DNA of 64,000 nt, taken from assembly GCF_026230105.1 (NCBI RefSeq), contig NC_079475.1, forward strand, positions 29,262,086 to 29,326,085, written 5' to 3'. Source of the DNA: Diorhabda sublineata. Taxonomy: Eukaryota; Arthropoda; Insecta; Coleoptera; Chrysomelidae. This document shows, piece by piece, positions 47,527-58,174 of the stretch. The notes under the pieces are model-generated. The model did not search any database. It was not told the origin of the DNA and was given only the letters and a program-made list of their open reading frames with translations. The stretch's first letter is position 1, and each line of letters begins with the position of its first letter. The translations under genes and the position numbers were made by a program.

Positions 47527-47911
47527 AATTTGATGATTAGTTACTAAAATTAGGGAATGGCTAACTGACCCTAAATACTATGGTTAAATTTAATTGCCAC
47601 AGAATATCATTTCAGGCAACATTGATAAAGTATTTGGTAACTGCTTAGCCAATAGAAATTATGAGGGAATGAAAGACAGGGCAATATTCGCACTTCTTAA
47701 CGAAGATCATGAAAAAAGCAAAGATGATATAGTTGATAAATTTTCCGGAGAGTACAAAATCTGCCATAGCTATGACTCAGTGAAAGATCAACCTACAGAA
47801 GCAGTTGAATTTACAATAGAATTGTTCAATATTGTCAACATTTCGTACTTACCATCACACGAACTGAAATTGAAAAAATGCGTCAATAACTCCATCTCCT
47901 CAAAAAGATAA
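47527..47911 (+). pseudogene. Helitron PIF1-type helicase fragment (second Helitron family)
   Basis: The + strand carries KLGNG-LTDPKYYG, PQNIISGNIDKVFGNCLANR, AIFALLNEDHEKSKDDIVDK, YKICHSYDSVKDQPTEAVEF and VNISYLPSHELKLKKCV in one frame from 47597 to 47911, with stops only in the first part. This is the helicase segment between motifs IV and VI of Helitron RepHel proteins. The parallel region of the Helitron at 34230-34500 is clearly different in sequence, so two families or two ages are present. The 105-codon open stretch is the best preserved coding relic outside the copia element. Confidence 0.82.
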
Positions 47912-50099
47912 GGATAAATCAATTAGTATTTGTCTTAGAAAACTGATATAAATCGTATTGAGAAAAAATGGTGGATGGTTTAATAGTGGGAAGCTGAACT
48001 TGACTAGAAACATCATGAGAGACAATGCGGAATGAGCAGGCGTATTATTGTAAAATTCATAACTCATTTTTCCAATGTTCAGGTCGTTCTGTCTTCATTT
48101 TTCCACGAAGTTCAGCAAGAATGTAAAATTACAAAACTTCGTGAAATATGAAAAAAAAAACGATTCATATCAAGTTATTATATCCATCCAATATTTTAGG
48201 AGAATTTTCAACCGGGTTTCAAAGTAGTTTCGCGAACTACTTTTTCAATTGTGAGATTTTGGGCAATAATCTGACATACACTTTTTACATGCTAGCGAGA
48301 TGTTGTTCTCATAAAAGCTTTCATAAATCGTATGGGTCCGTAATCGACGGTTATATCGAATCAGATTATGATGTTGTATAATTTAAGTGTTCCAAGGTTC
48401 AATTGTGGTTTTATTCCTAGTTTCACGTGTAATTTCGCAAAAGTTCGTTGCTAAACGGTTACATAAATTTCCGGCGTAACAAAAAAACTATAAGATAAGT
48501 TTGAAGAAAATGAAACTAAGAAAACGAATTTAAATGTAGCTCAAAAAAAATTTATACCTGTTTTTGATCTATTTTTCATTAATACTGGATAAAACACTCT
48601 AGTCCGTTTCTGACTTTATAAAGGACGGTCCATGATTCCTGGCACTCTTAATACCCTTGTATTAACATGAATAATAGATGTCATGGGTTCGAGCATTTTT
48701 AACATATTCAATTATACATGCTCGGAGGAAGATATTTGTGCAATTTTTCTAGAACCACTACCCACATTCATTCTTCGAGCAAAGCCATTTATCTCTTCAG
48801 CATATTGCCGTTTTTTTACGTTTTAAAAATTAAACTGCATAATTTGGGGCTAAGTTGATAAATGGTAATTGGAATGGACTTTCAATTATCGATACCAATA
48901 CACACAAAAACATTTGATTCATGAACGAACAAGAAACTATGTTAATGAATTCTGGTTGTAAGTTTGCAAATAATAAATCATTTAACTCTATACGTGTGTC
49001 ACTCTAAATCTATGTTGTTCAAATGGTTTTTTGCCTACGTGACAATATATTCTTTGATTCATGTAACTCGGACTGTAATACACGGCAGAGATTCGGTGAT
49101 GTTCTGGAGGAAGGGCGAGTTGAGACCTCGTAAAAATTGAAGGAATTTTGAACAATGAAGGTTATGAAAATATTAACGGAATGTTTCAACATAGCAAGGA
49201 TCCCAAGCATTCCTCGAGACTGTGCAAAAAGTATTTGATAGAATTGTTGTTGTGGAACAAATTGGACAGGGAAGTCACTGAGCAGTTTTCTATTCTCACT
49301 TTATGTCTTTGAAATATATTTAAAAACAAATAGAACATGCCAAAATTGTGGCCGAAATAGTAGAAGCCAAAGGGGTCATTACAGACTGTAGATTTATTAT
49401 TACTATACTATATACTTATCTATATATGTTCTTTGAAATATAAATATCAAAATCGGTCATAAGGTTATCAATTTGAACAAGTATCTAGCTCATAACTAAA
49501 AAATCTTGTCTAACAACCATCGTGTTTCCTTCATATGAATGCATACGACTACTGATCCCTGATACTTCACCGGAGCTTTATTTTTGAATTTAAATTTATC
49601 TCAGATCATGTGTCATTGTACAATTTATTTAAAGTTGAAAAAAACAATTACAACAAATACATGCACTAAAACAACAGTGAAAGAAGAAATTTTTACAGTG
49701 ACATCTGTTCATCTCAATACAATCTTTCAATATGGATTATACGATTCAATGAAGGGTTGGATAACCCTACACTGTTGCAACAAAAGAGACCTGAAATTCG
49801 ATGTCTTTGAACCCTAAATTAATGCATTTTTTACTCGTCTCATTATAGCGACATTAAAATCCTGTGATTAGTCCATCTTATCGGCTATCTAAATTAAAGA
49901 CATCGTCCTGTAAATGTTTTTAATCGAGCTTTTGAGATTCAAAGAGAGCCAACGACTTTGAGCCAACCTGTTCGTTTGTTTCATACGCTTATCGAACCGG
50001 AGTTTACAGCAATTCGCGCCGCCATGCGACGCTTTATTGAACTTGCAAGGTAGGGAGTCAACCCCCAACATTACAACGTGGTAGTTAGCGTGGTATTGG
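47912..50099. other. non-coding stretch upstream of gene B
   Basis: No supported gene. A short repeat near 49010 matches 46202. Sequence around 49900-50060 is less AT-rich and may include promoter sequence of gene B, but I cannot point to a TATA box or initiator. Confidence 0.4.
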
Positions 50100-50309
50100 T
50101 GCAATATGTGAATCTCAATCTCAACTCAAAGAATAGTGTCAAATGACGTTTTTTACTTACAAAATTCGTTTCAAACGGTGAATTTATATCTTGAAAATGA
50201 GTGGTGTTTTAAAAAAGTGATTAAAATGAAGGTTATCGTATTAAAATCGGGTAAATTTCGCAACTACACGGTGTTATTCTCGTAAAAACAAGTGTTTTCG
50301 GACGTAAAC
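50100..50309 (+). promoter_or_regulatory. probable 5' UTR of gene B
   Basis: The sequence just before the start codon has stops in all frames and no splice acceptor close to the ATG, so it is probably untranslated leader. The transcription start cannot be fixed from sequence. The ATG context (GTAAACATGC) is A-rich upstream, as usual in insects. Confidence 0.4.
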
Positions 50310-51503
50310 ATGCAAGAAAATAACAGAGGAGGGGAGAGACCGAAAATTGCACCGAAACCGTCGATTCCGTCTAAACCGCGATACGTTCCTCCTGTTAAAA
50401 TTCAACAACAACAAAGAATTAGTCAAAACGATAATGCTAATTTACAGAAAAAAGAACCGAAACTGATTCATAAGGAATTGACTAGAGCTAGAGATTTCCA
50501 AAATATTCCACCATCTGGAATCAAAACTGATTTTAAGGAATATACAACGGAAAAAAATGATTTTAAAACTGACCCCAAGCACAAAGGTATTGAAACTAAT
50601 GTTAAATATGATACTTTTGCGGCAACCTATATAAGTGAAAAATGTGATAAACTTACTACTAATTTAGATTCGTTCAAAAAAATTGAAGATATTCCGCATA
50701 AAGCACCACAGTCGCCTAGCACAGTATGTTGCAGCATTTTATCAAACGCTACGACGGAATGTTGCGGTATGATAAATATTAACAAAAAGGAATTGAATGA
50801 CAAGTCGATGACAAAAGTAGATTCAGTAGACTCTAACTCATCAGACTCAGGAGGGTTTAAAGATTTTGTACAATTAGACATCACAAAAAAACTATCGCCC
50901 GAACTAGAAAAACAACCGTTAGAATCCCATCAGTTGCATCAAAGAAATATTTCGCAATTAGAACTATTGGAAATGAGAAATGAGCTGAAGCAGTATTCTC
51001 ATGATAGAAAATCGTCACTGTCTGATTTCAAGTCGCCCGAAGTTAGACAATCGTTTTCTCAAAATAAACAAAACTTCGTCGCAAATGCACAAGCTTTAGT
51101 ACAATTTCTACCCCAAACAGAGCAACAATATTTCCAAAAGCCACCTCAGAACATCGAACGTACAGAAAATTTCCACCAGCACATTGCAAAGTTTAGCTCA
51201 AATCTTAATAAGACTGAAGAGTCAAAAGTAAAGCCAAAACCGATTATAAAACAGGGTCAATTTCAGCAATCAACGAAAAAATTGGAAGAACTGCTTTTAC
51301 AACGATATGAAAAAGAAAAAGTGTTAAGAAAAAATTCTGGCTATTTAACTGATGGGGAATCCAGTCAGGATATTGAACAGAAAATGTCCATTCAGAAACA
51401 GATTCAACAGAAATTACAGGCCGATCTTCAGCAAACCGTAAAACAAATTCAAGAAATCCAAAGTATAGAATTGAGATTGCCCCAGAATAGGAAATGGTCC
51501 GAG
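50310..51503 (+). CDS. gene B, first coding exon: proline/glutamine-rich scaffold-like protein
   Basis: A 398-codon open exon. The ATG at 50310 is chosen because an in-frame TAA lies at 50283-50285 and it is the first ATG after it. The exon ends at GAG|GTTTGT (51503/51504), which keeps frame with the exon at 54775; read-through would stop at 51594-51596 after a hydrophobic, intron-like tail. The protein begins MQENNRGGERPKIAPKPSIP, a basic Pro-rich stretch like an SH3 or profilin ligand. A low-complexity Ser/Lys-rich middle follows, with SVDSNSSDSGGFKDF at about residues 170-190, then a Gln/Glu/Lys-rich helical end: KKLEELLLQRYEKEKVLRKN at about 320-340 and a run of heptad-like Gln-Leu repeats up to RKWSE. 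No enzyme domain, signal peptide or membrane segment. It looks like a cytoplasmic adaptor or cytoskeletal regulator, but I do not recognise the family. Confidence 0.85.
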
Positions 51504-51889
51504 GTTTGTTCATTTGTTTTAATTATTTCATCTTGTCACTTTTTAACTACTTTTGTTTTCCATTACGGTGTTTTTATAGTATTTCCTAGTAACTAGGTTT
51601 TCATATTAGAAGCAAGTTTATTTCAATTTTTGTCAATATGTTTCTTAACATAAAAAATTCGAATTTAAAATATTGTCACATTCACCCAAGGAAGAGTAAT
51701 CGAGAAAGGCTCAAGAGACTCTACTATATACTATTTGTTTATATTCATAAAAATCAACATCATGTCAATTACTATTAACTACAACAGAAAAGGAGTTTTT
51801 ATGATTATTAACCATTTATCAAGATAATATGATAAATTGAATTGACAATATCTATTAAGGCCGGAATAAAATTGCTTATGTTCAACCAA

Positions 51890-52050
51890 TAACTCACTGG
51901 ACACTAACACACTCAAAATTACACTGTCTGACGTGCGAGTCGATAACCAAGTTACCTTTAGTCTCTAGAGTTGATAACTTGGTTATCGAAATACGCGTCA
52001 TACAATGTAATTGTGAGGGTTGGTCTAGTGGTAGTGTAAACAGTGAACTC
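51890..52050. repeat. head-to-head pair of Penelope-like terminal repeats with decayed hammerheads (copies 4 and 5)
   Basis: A minus-strand copy (51890-51965) and a + strand copy (51961-52050) meet at a shared GTCTCTAGAG, forming a ~160-bp inverted repeat. The + copy keeps GATAAC-TTG-GTTATC-GAAA, then TACGCGTC where the loop should be GCGC with a two-pair stem III, and its 5' core is CTAGAGT. The minus copy has the stem shortened (GGTAAC...GTTATC) and GACTC for GAAAC, but keeps GTCAGACAGTG. Neither can be a working ribozyme. Confidence 0.78.
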
Positions 52051-52194
52051 AAAAAATATGATATGCATGAAATGAATTTATCTCGGACATGTTTGTTGCT
52101 AATGAAATGTAAATGTTTTCTTCAATCGATGCATCAAAAAAGTTTAATTTGAGAAAGATTTTCCTAGGAAATTATAACCAAAGAAGATCTACTG

Positions 52195-52440
52195 AATGTA
52201 TCAACTTAAGTAAGAACAATCTATGAATACTAACAAGCTGGGCTTAGCAGATAATGCGGCGTGTAAATTTTGTTGCACAGAGGGCGAAACCTCTATCCAC
52301 ATTCTCTAGAAAGGAAATCCAGAGCACTTCACTGGGAGCATATGAAATAGATGAAGAAGATATCTGGCAGTAAAAGCCATACCACATTCTGGACTTTCTA
52401 AAAGAAGTGGGATTAACTGTAAACACTGGGCTCCCCAATA
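52195..52440 (+). pseudogene. LINE ORF2 C-terminal tail relic
   Basis: The + strand reads LGLADNAACKFCCTEGETSI, then HIL and a stop, then in another frame LGAYEIDEEDIWQ, a stop, and KPYHILDFLKEVGLTVN. This is the tail after RNase H of an R1/LOA/jockey-type LINE, with the Cys-rich box followed by the L-G-A-Y/E-E-D-I segment. It lies in the gene B intron and is related to the inverted fragment at 42600-42725. Confidence 0.75.
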
Positions 52441-52739
52441 GCGCAAAAAAAATCCTTTGAAACGCTGTATATGGATATCCCAATATCTACATACATACAT
52501 ACAATGTTTGATGGAGAATTTATACATACTTCAATTTGACAAACTTGAGACATAACCAATAACCAGTTCATATCCTTTATAGCACCAATTCCCAGTTTAG
52601 ATTTCCAGCCGTGATTCATGAGAAAATCAACAACAAATTGTGAGATTTAACCAAATTAGTCTGAACACCGATTCTCTTTTTTTTCAATTAGACTATTATT
52701 TCTTACCTCGTCCTTAATTTTGGGCTAAATCAATAGTTT

Positions 52740-52960
52740 TGGTTTTTAATGCAAGCCTTCACCTACAACCTGCTGAATAATTTGTCGAAGCAATCTTCAA
52801 TAACCTTCACATTCATGTCTTGATCGTAATCGCCATTATCAACAAAATTGTATCCCGATGTGTAGGATAATAAATCGTCCAGCTTCGCCGAAAGGATGTT
52901 TTAGTCCAGTGAACAGTCATTTTGAGAGGGCGACTCTAGTAAATATATTGGCCTTGTCTC
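52740..52960 (-). pseudogene. DDE transposase, core fragment between first and second Asp
   Basis: The minus strand from about 52960 reads ARVALSK*LFTGLKHPFGEA, then GRFIILHIG, then after a frameshift NGDYDQDMNVKVIEDCFDKL. The G-R-x-I-I-L-H-x-G box followed by a D-Y-x-x-D-M-N segment is the middle of the insect IS630-like transposase family that also seems present at 14960 (first Asp) and 20010 (second Asp). It lies in the gene B intron, antisense. Confidence 0.6.
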
Positions 52961-53790
52961 ATCTAATAATACTTTGCCAATTCTTGTTTCCTAATTTTAC
53001 GCAGATATTTACATCGCTGAGAAGGTGTATTAATTCTTTCTTTTAAAAAAATCTTTTTTGAGGATATTATTAAATAACATTAAATATTTTATACACCCAG
53101 TTAAATGAGGTCCATATGAAAGAAAGAATGTGATTCACGTATATTCGAGAGAAAAGTTTTTGCGAAAAACTGCTTTCCGAAAAGAAAAAATAAACCTATT
53201 TTCCCTTTACTGATTTTTGTTCTCTCTATTTAGATTGTTTGAAAATATTCAATTGAATGTTAAATGCAGCTTGACGTGGTGCAAGACAACGTGCAATAAA
53301 TTGCATGCAATTTCTTGCGAGGTCAAAATATTGCATAGATGAATATTGTAAGTCGCTTGACATTGCATCATGGTAATTATAGATTACGGTATATTATAAT
53401 CTATGGAAATGAAACCGTCAAATTGTAAAACGAAAAGCACCTCGCACGCTGATTGGTTGAACGGCATGTAATGTTTTTCTAATTTATTTGTACGATTTAT
53501 ATTCATGGGCTTAATTAATAGACACTGTCTCTTACGTTCTTAATTTATCTAAACACTATACACTTCTCTAACTTATAATAATTCACTTATCGCTATCACT
53601 TAATTAACTTTTTTAGAGTTCAACTATATCCAAGCGGGACGGGCTCCAGGGCGGAGATGAGTTCGTAACAGACATATGCCCCGCTTCGCCATATTTGTTT
53701 GTTTTTTAGTTTGTTTTCGAATGTAAACAAAGAATGTTTTGGTGATTGTAAATTGATTCTGTGTTCAAAATAACTCATAGCTATAGAAAT

Positions 53791-53809
53791 GTTAGGTTAG
53801 GTTAGGTTG
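53791..53809 (+). repeat. (TTAGG)3 interstitial run
   Basis: GTTAGGTTAGGTTAGGTTGA. The third short insect-telomere-type run in the window. Confidence 0.85.
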
Positions 53810-54774
53810 AAAGATAAATATGTGGAGCCAATATTTACGGTTACAATATTCCTAAATTTGTATAAAACATGTGTAATCAAAGAAAATTTCATTCAATTTT
53901 AATTAGAAAATAAGAATAAGAAAATGTTGTAACGTTTCTCATTTCTTTATTTTGATACCATGTGATTTCAGAATTATTGGTTATCTACTAAATAATAAAT
54001 AAATACGTGTTGTCACAATTCTTGAAGTGCATTTATTTTATTTGACTGACACCTGTTTCATTCCTAATACTAAGGACACAGACATCTTGACAATTGTAAA
54101 ATTGAGATTTAACAGTTTCACTTCGGTGGATTAAAATCTACCGAAAAATAATGCGTTAAATTGAAAGCAATATGTTACGGTTCACAATATTTCCACAGCT
54201 AACAATCTCGCGAGATAGATTAAACGGTATTTACAATTTTACGGTGGCATATACATCTCAGACAGTGTTTTGGATGCTTCGACAAGTTGTAGTCCACTCA
54301 ATATAAGACAATAAACTTTTTGCTTCAGAATTAAAAGTACCATCTTAGTTCTTAGGTGTAAAATATTCTATTTACCTACAATATCCTTGCCGTTATGGCT
54401 AGGAAGTTGAGGGAATAGGTGAATAATTTGGTTCAAAAAGTATAGTTTTATATACAAAAATTGATCTGTTTTCGCGGTGTTCATTTTCGTTGATATAAAA
54501 CCGTTACATCAGGGCTATCAACCATGTATAATTCTTCTCAATATATTATCAATAATTAACTAAAAATATTTAGCAAATGGTATCTAAAATAGAGGACAAG
54601 TAAGTTAATCAAAACTTTTGATATTAAGCAGTTATGAATATGGACCCGTCAAATTAAAAAAAAAAACAATAATTTGATCTTGAAAAATTGTCAGTTATAA
54701 ATTGATTTCCGCTAAACAGTATCGTAGTAGCGTTTATTCTCTTCCGATTTAATCAAATTAATCTTCATTTTCAG

Positions 54775-54825
54775 AGCAACAGAAGTCAACCTGCCATTGG
54801 ACTAAAACATACTCCAAAATCTAGG
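54775..54825 (+). CDS. gene B, second coding exon (51 bp)
   Basis: A small exon bounded by CATTTTCAG (acceptor) and AGG|GTAAGT (donor at 54826, close to the ideal donor). In phase 0 it encodes SNRSQPAIGLKHTPKSR with no stop, and both borders fall on codon boundaries, matching the end of the exon at 51503. The basic Ser/Arg/Pro composition fits the protein encoded upstream. The next exon must also begin in phase 0; none was found before the window ends, so the gene probably continues beyond 64 kb across the gypsy/copia block, or I missed a small exon. Confidence 0.65.
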
Positions 54826-56278
54826 GTAAGTTTATTTTTATATTAGAAATTGTACAGTGAAATAACAAAGTAAAGAAAAGGCCTTATTATTCATTTACTT
54901 TCAGAACATTTTTGTATCAGTCATATATAAACGTGACTGGAAGAAACATGATTTTTTTTGGCTTCCATACTGTAATCTAATAATAAATGTAAATATTTTG
55001 CACAAACAAATATCCCTAGGAAATGAATAGTCGCTAGGAGCTGTACAATGGAAAAAATGACTCTTTAAACAAAATTTTTTACAAGCACACATATTTTTTA
55101 GTCACGTGATAAATTGAATTATTCTATATTGAGACAACACTCGCGAGGATGTTAATGGTCCCATCTATTTATCGAATTATTTTTCAATAGTTTTCTTATC
55201 TTAACTTTAAAATCGTAGCATCATTTTTGTCATTGCTCTTCTTTTTGCCTATTCTTTCGTACTTGTTTTGCCTCTTTAATATGTGAGCACTACTGTACTT
55301 TCTTGTTGCTGGTATTGCACCTTTAGGCAGCTGTAAAACTGCGGGAACAAATTAAATGGGGAACGAAACGGGGACACGAACATGGAAATTACTGCAGACC
55401 GAACGAGTAGGTAGAAGAGATTTGAATAAAAATAAGCTTATGCTCTAACAAACTAAATTTCTATTTTGTTAAAATATAATAATACAGGAATCTGTTCTAT
55501 TCTATTCGTTCTGTTCCCCAAATAAATAGAAAATACGAATTTCCATAGAAACTATTATACAAAATTTGATAAAAACAAAAGGAAATTAATAAAGGTAACT
55601 GGAATTTTTTTGTAAGCACTAAAATAAAATAGCAAACTTAAAAAGACATTTGAAAAACTTACCAGCGTATATATATAATAGTAATATTACCACAAATTTT
55701 GTAAAATTTATTTCGATTTGAACAGTTGAGTGTAGATAGGTAGTGTAGATAGGACGATTTCGAGTACATTCCGAGGTTTTATTGAATTTCTTAAATGGAG
55801 CTGGAGCTCCAAAAAATTTGAAAGTTACAATAAATAAATCAGAAGTAACAAGCCGAATTTTGTTTTTACGTATTATGAATCACTAATGATGATAGTATAG
55901 AAAAACCAGTGCCTCATATTCTGCCTTGTTGGCTTGAATTCCTACTTTACTGCTTCACTATCTATAAATGCTTCCAAAGAGGACAACTATAAGATGACTT
56001 GTAGTGCTGCTATAAGACATGATTGTTGTGTACTTGTTGCAAGCCTCCTTTTCAGCAGAGGCTAACATAATACCAGGAAGACTTATGCTGTAACTCTGAA
56101 CGCAATATGAAGCCGCACTATTATAGACGGGGCTATAAGTCGTCCGCAAGTTGGCAGCGAAGCAGTTTATATGATAATATGAAAACGGATATTGTTTTTT
56201 ACTTTAGAGTTATTAGTAGTAGATCAGTATTATCATAATAGGATATTGCTAAAACTTTTTGGTAATTGTATCATTTAT
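54826..56278 (+). other. gene B next intron (5' part), nothing recognised
   Basis: AT-rich sequence without supported features. Confidence 0.4.
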
Positions 56279-56930
56279 CACAGCTCCAATGACCTTGAAA
56301 ATTTAGTATGTTGTAGAGGTGATCATGCTGATTAATTTGATATCCATATCTTCACATAGTTTTTTTATATTGAAAATTGAATCAATATACTGATTTCTTT
56401 CCATGCTATATTGCTCAGAAACGGTTTATCCAATCAAGATGACATCACTATCCAAGGAATTTGTGCAGAACAAAGTAGTATTTGTTTACATTTGTCGAAT
56501 ATATGCTATTAGTATGATATATTTCATATAAATTTAGAGCAACTCATTAGTCACAAAAGTGAAATCAAAATGATTCCACAGTATAAATTTTTTTACCTTA
56601 TTAGCAATCGTGATATACTCTGGAATCACCCTTTTGTGACTAATGGATTGCCCAAATTTATATGAAAAGATATCACACAAATAGCATATATTCGACAAAT
56701 GTGAACAAATACCACTAGTTTTGCACAAATTACTTAGACAGTGATGTCATTTTGATTGGATGAACCGTTTCTGAGAAATATTGCACGGAAAGAAATCAGT
56801 GTATTGATTCAATTTTCAACATATAAAACCCATGTGAGGATATTATTTCCGCGCCCCATATATACACATCAAATTAATCAGCATGATCACCTGTACAACA
56901 TATTAACTTTTCAAGATCATCGAAGCTGTG
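56279..56930. mobile_element. ~650-bp foldback element with ~300-bp inverted arms
   Basis: The left arm (56279 to about 56586) and right arm (about 56613 to 56930) are inverted copies over almost their full length. Outer ends: CACAGCTCCAATGACCTTGA left, CACAGCTTCGATGATCTTGA inverted right. Long identical runs such as GGTGATCATGCTGATTAATT and ATTTGTCGAATATATGCTAT are shared. Identity is roughly 85%, and the loop is only about 27 bp. It has no coding capacity. It includes CAGAAACGGTTYATCCAATC, like the GAAACGG-type motif in Helitron-associated non-coding sequence at 32898. No target duplication was identified. If transcribed from either strand it would fold into a long double-stranded RNA. Confidence 0.88.
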
Positions 56931-57600
56931 AGGGTTAAACAATACATTTATCAACTTTTTTAATTTCGTTAGTTACACTTATGTTAGTTGCCTTGCAATA
57001 AAGCTTCTCTACGTAGAAATTAATCAATACAAATAGCTGAAGTTCTTCTATCACTAGTTCTTCATGTTTCGTTATAGTTGCCAATATGAACTATTTACAT
57101 ATTTTTCCAATATTTCCGGTAAACAGCTTGCTCTATTTCGTAACCTCATTTCGTTGTCTGAGAATAAGAGCAAAAGTTGAATAGCATCAAAAATCCATCC
57201 AAACAAACTTCTTCTTTTATGGAAATAAAATATTTGGATTTCAATACACTATTAGAATCGAGATCAACTATTAGAAAAGTATCAAAGAAGGTAGTTTACA
57301 AAGTATCACATATTATTTGGAAGTATTTGTTAAATGATTGAAGTTATACTTGTCTCTATGTATATATATCATATCAGAAGCATTCTCATGAATACACCAA
57401 ACAATTTAAACTAATTATCACTCTAATCAATATTTATTATCGAATAGCGCAGATAATTGTGGTTATACGTTATCAGCAACCAAAACTAGAATTACGTGCT
57501 TTTGTGTCATTTGCCATATCAATTTAGGTCTAAACAGCAAATAAAAAATTAATCTGCGTGAACTATAGAGTAAGTGTGATTTGATGTTGGAAGTTGTAAC
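56931..57600. other. AT-rich stretch, nothing recognised
   Basis: No supported feature. It may contain the 3' LTR region of the gypsy element next to it. Confidence 0.35.
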
Positions 57601-57748
57601 GTCGTAGTTATTGCTTTAACTACGATTTTGAAGAAAATAATTAAGCGGATGACGTGACAGCTGATGATTGTTCTTGTGATGAAACATGTGGTCATGCTGG
57701 TTCATCTGTGTACTTAGTTTCATGAACTACTACTCTGTTACTGGTAAT
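57600..57748 (-). pseudogene. 3' continuation of the interrupted gypsy element
   Basis: Minus-strand frame with TSNRVVVHETKYTDEP just left of the copia insertion, plausible as the region after gypsy integrase. It is inferred mainly because the copia target duplication splits a sequence whose right half (61537 upward) is clearly gypsy integrase. Confidence 0.4.
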
Positions 57749-57753
57749 GTCTG
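57749..57753. repeat. copia target-site duplication, left copy
   Basis: GTCTG, repeated exactly at 61537-61541 on the other side of the element. Five bp is the usual size for copia integrase. Confidence 0.93.
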
Positions 57754-58142
57754 TGTTGTTAAATGTTAATAAACAATAAGTATTATTAGATTGACTTTAT
57801 TAATAATACATAAATGAAGCACAATAATACATGAATAAAAGTATGCACGTAACGCAGTATATAAAATGCACTTGAAAAAGTCTTTCGTTTAATTATAAAT
57901 GAATGGACTGTAAAAAAAACACTTTTGTATAAACACTGATAACTGGATGTGAACTGCTGAATGCGACTGGCTGTCGCGTGGGCTGGTGGCGGACTGACCG
58001 TGGTGGGTCATCCTTCGGGGCTCTTCAGACGGAAGGGGAAGAGCAATAAAATTTGGCTCTCTTGGTTTCCCGTCTACCTGGCATTTTCAATTCGCACAGG
58101 CACAATTATATTTAGTGTGCGCATCGTTGCTATACTCCAACA
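57754..58142 (-). repeat. copia 3' LTR
   Basis: 389 bp, starts TGTTGTTAAATG and ends ATACTCCAACA on the + strand. On the minus (sense) strand it carries AATAAA at 57801-57796, a likely poly-A signal. Confidence 0.95.
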
Positions 58143-58151
58143 CCCTTCCTC
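58143..58151 (-). promoter_or_regulatory. copia polypurine tract
   Basis: On the minus strand GAGGAAGGG directly abuts the 3' LTR. It primes plus-strand cDNA synthesis in LTR elements. Confidence 0.85.
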
Positions 58152-58174
58152 AACGAACGCACACCTGCAGTGAT

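Larger units (their letters stand above)
51504..54774 (+). other. gene B intron, TE-laden
   Basis: A 3.3-kb intron inferred from the donor GTTTGT at 51504 and the acceptor TTTTCAG ending at 54774. It holds the Penelope repeats (51890), a LINE tail (52195), a transposase relic (52740) and a TTAGG run (53791). The rest is AT-rich with nothing recognised; 53620-53700 is a short GC-richer patch. Confidence 0.6.

Noticed and set aside
46198..49060. Short shared sequence AAATCTATGTTG(C/T)TCAAATG at 46202 and 49010 as a transposon family
   Set aside because: Only about 40 bp match and no ends can be defined; left as a possible short repeat.
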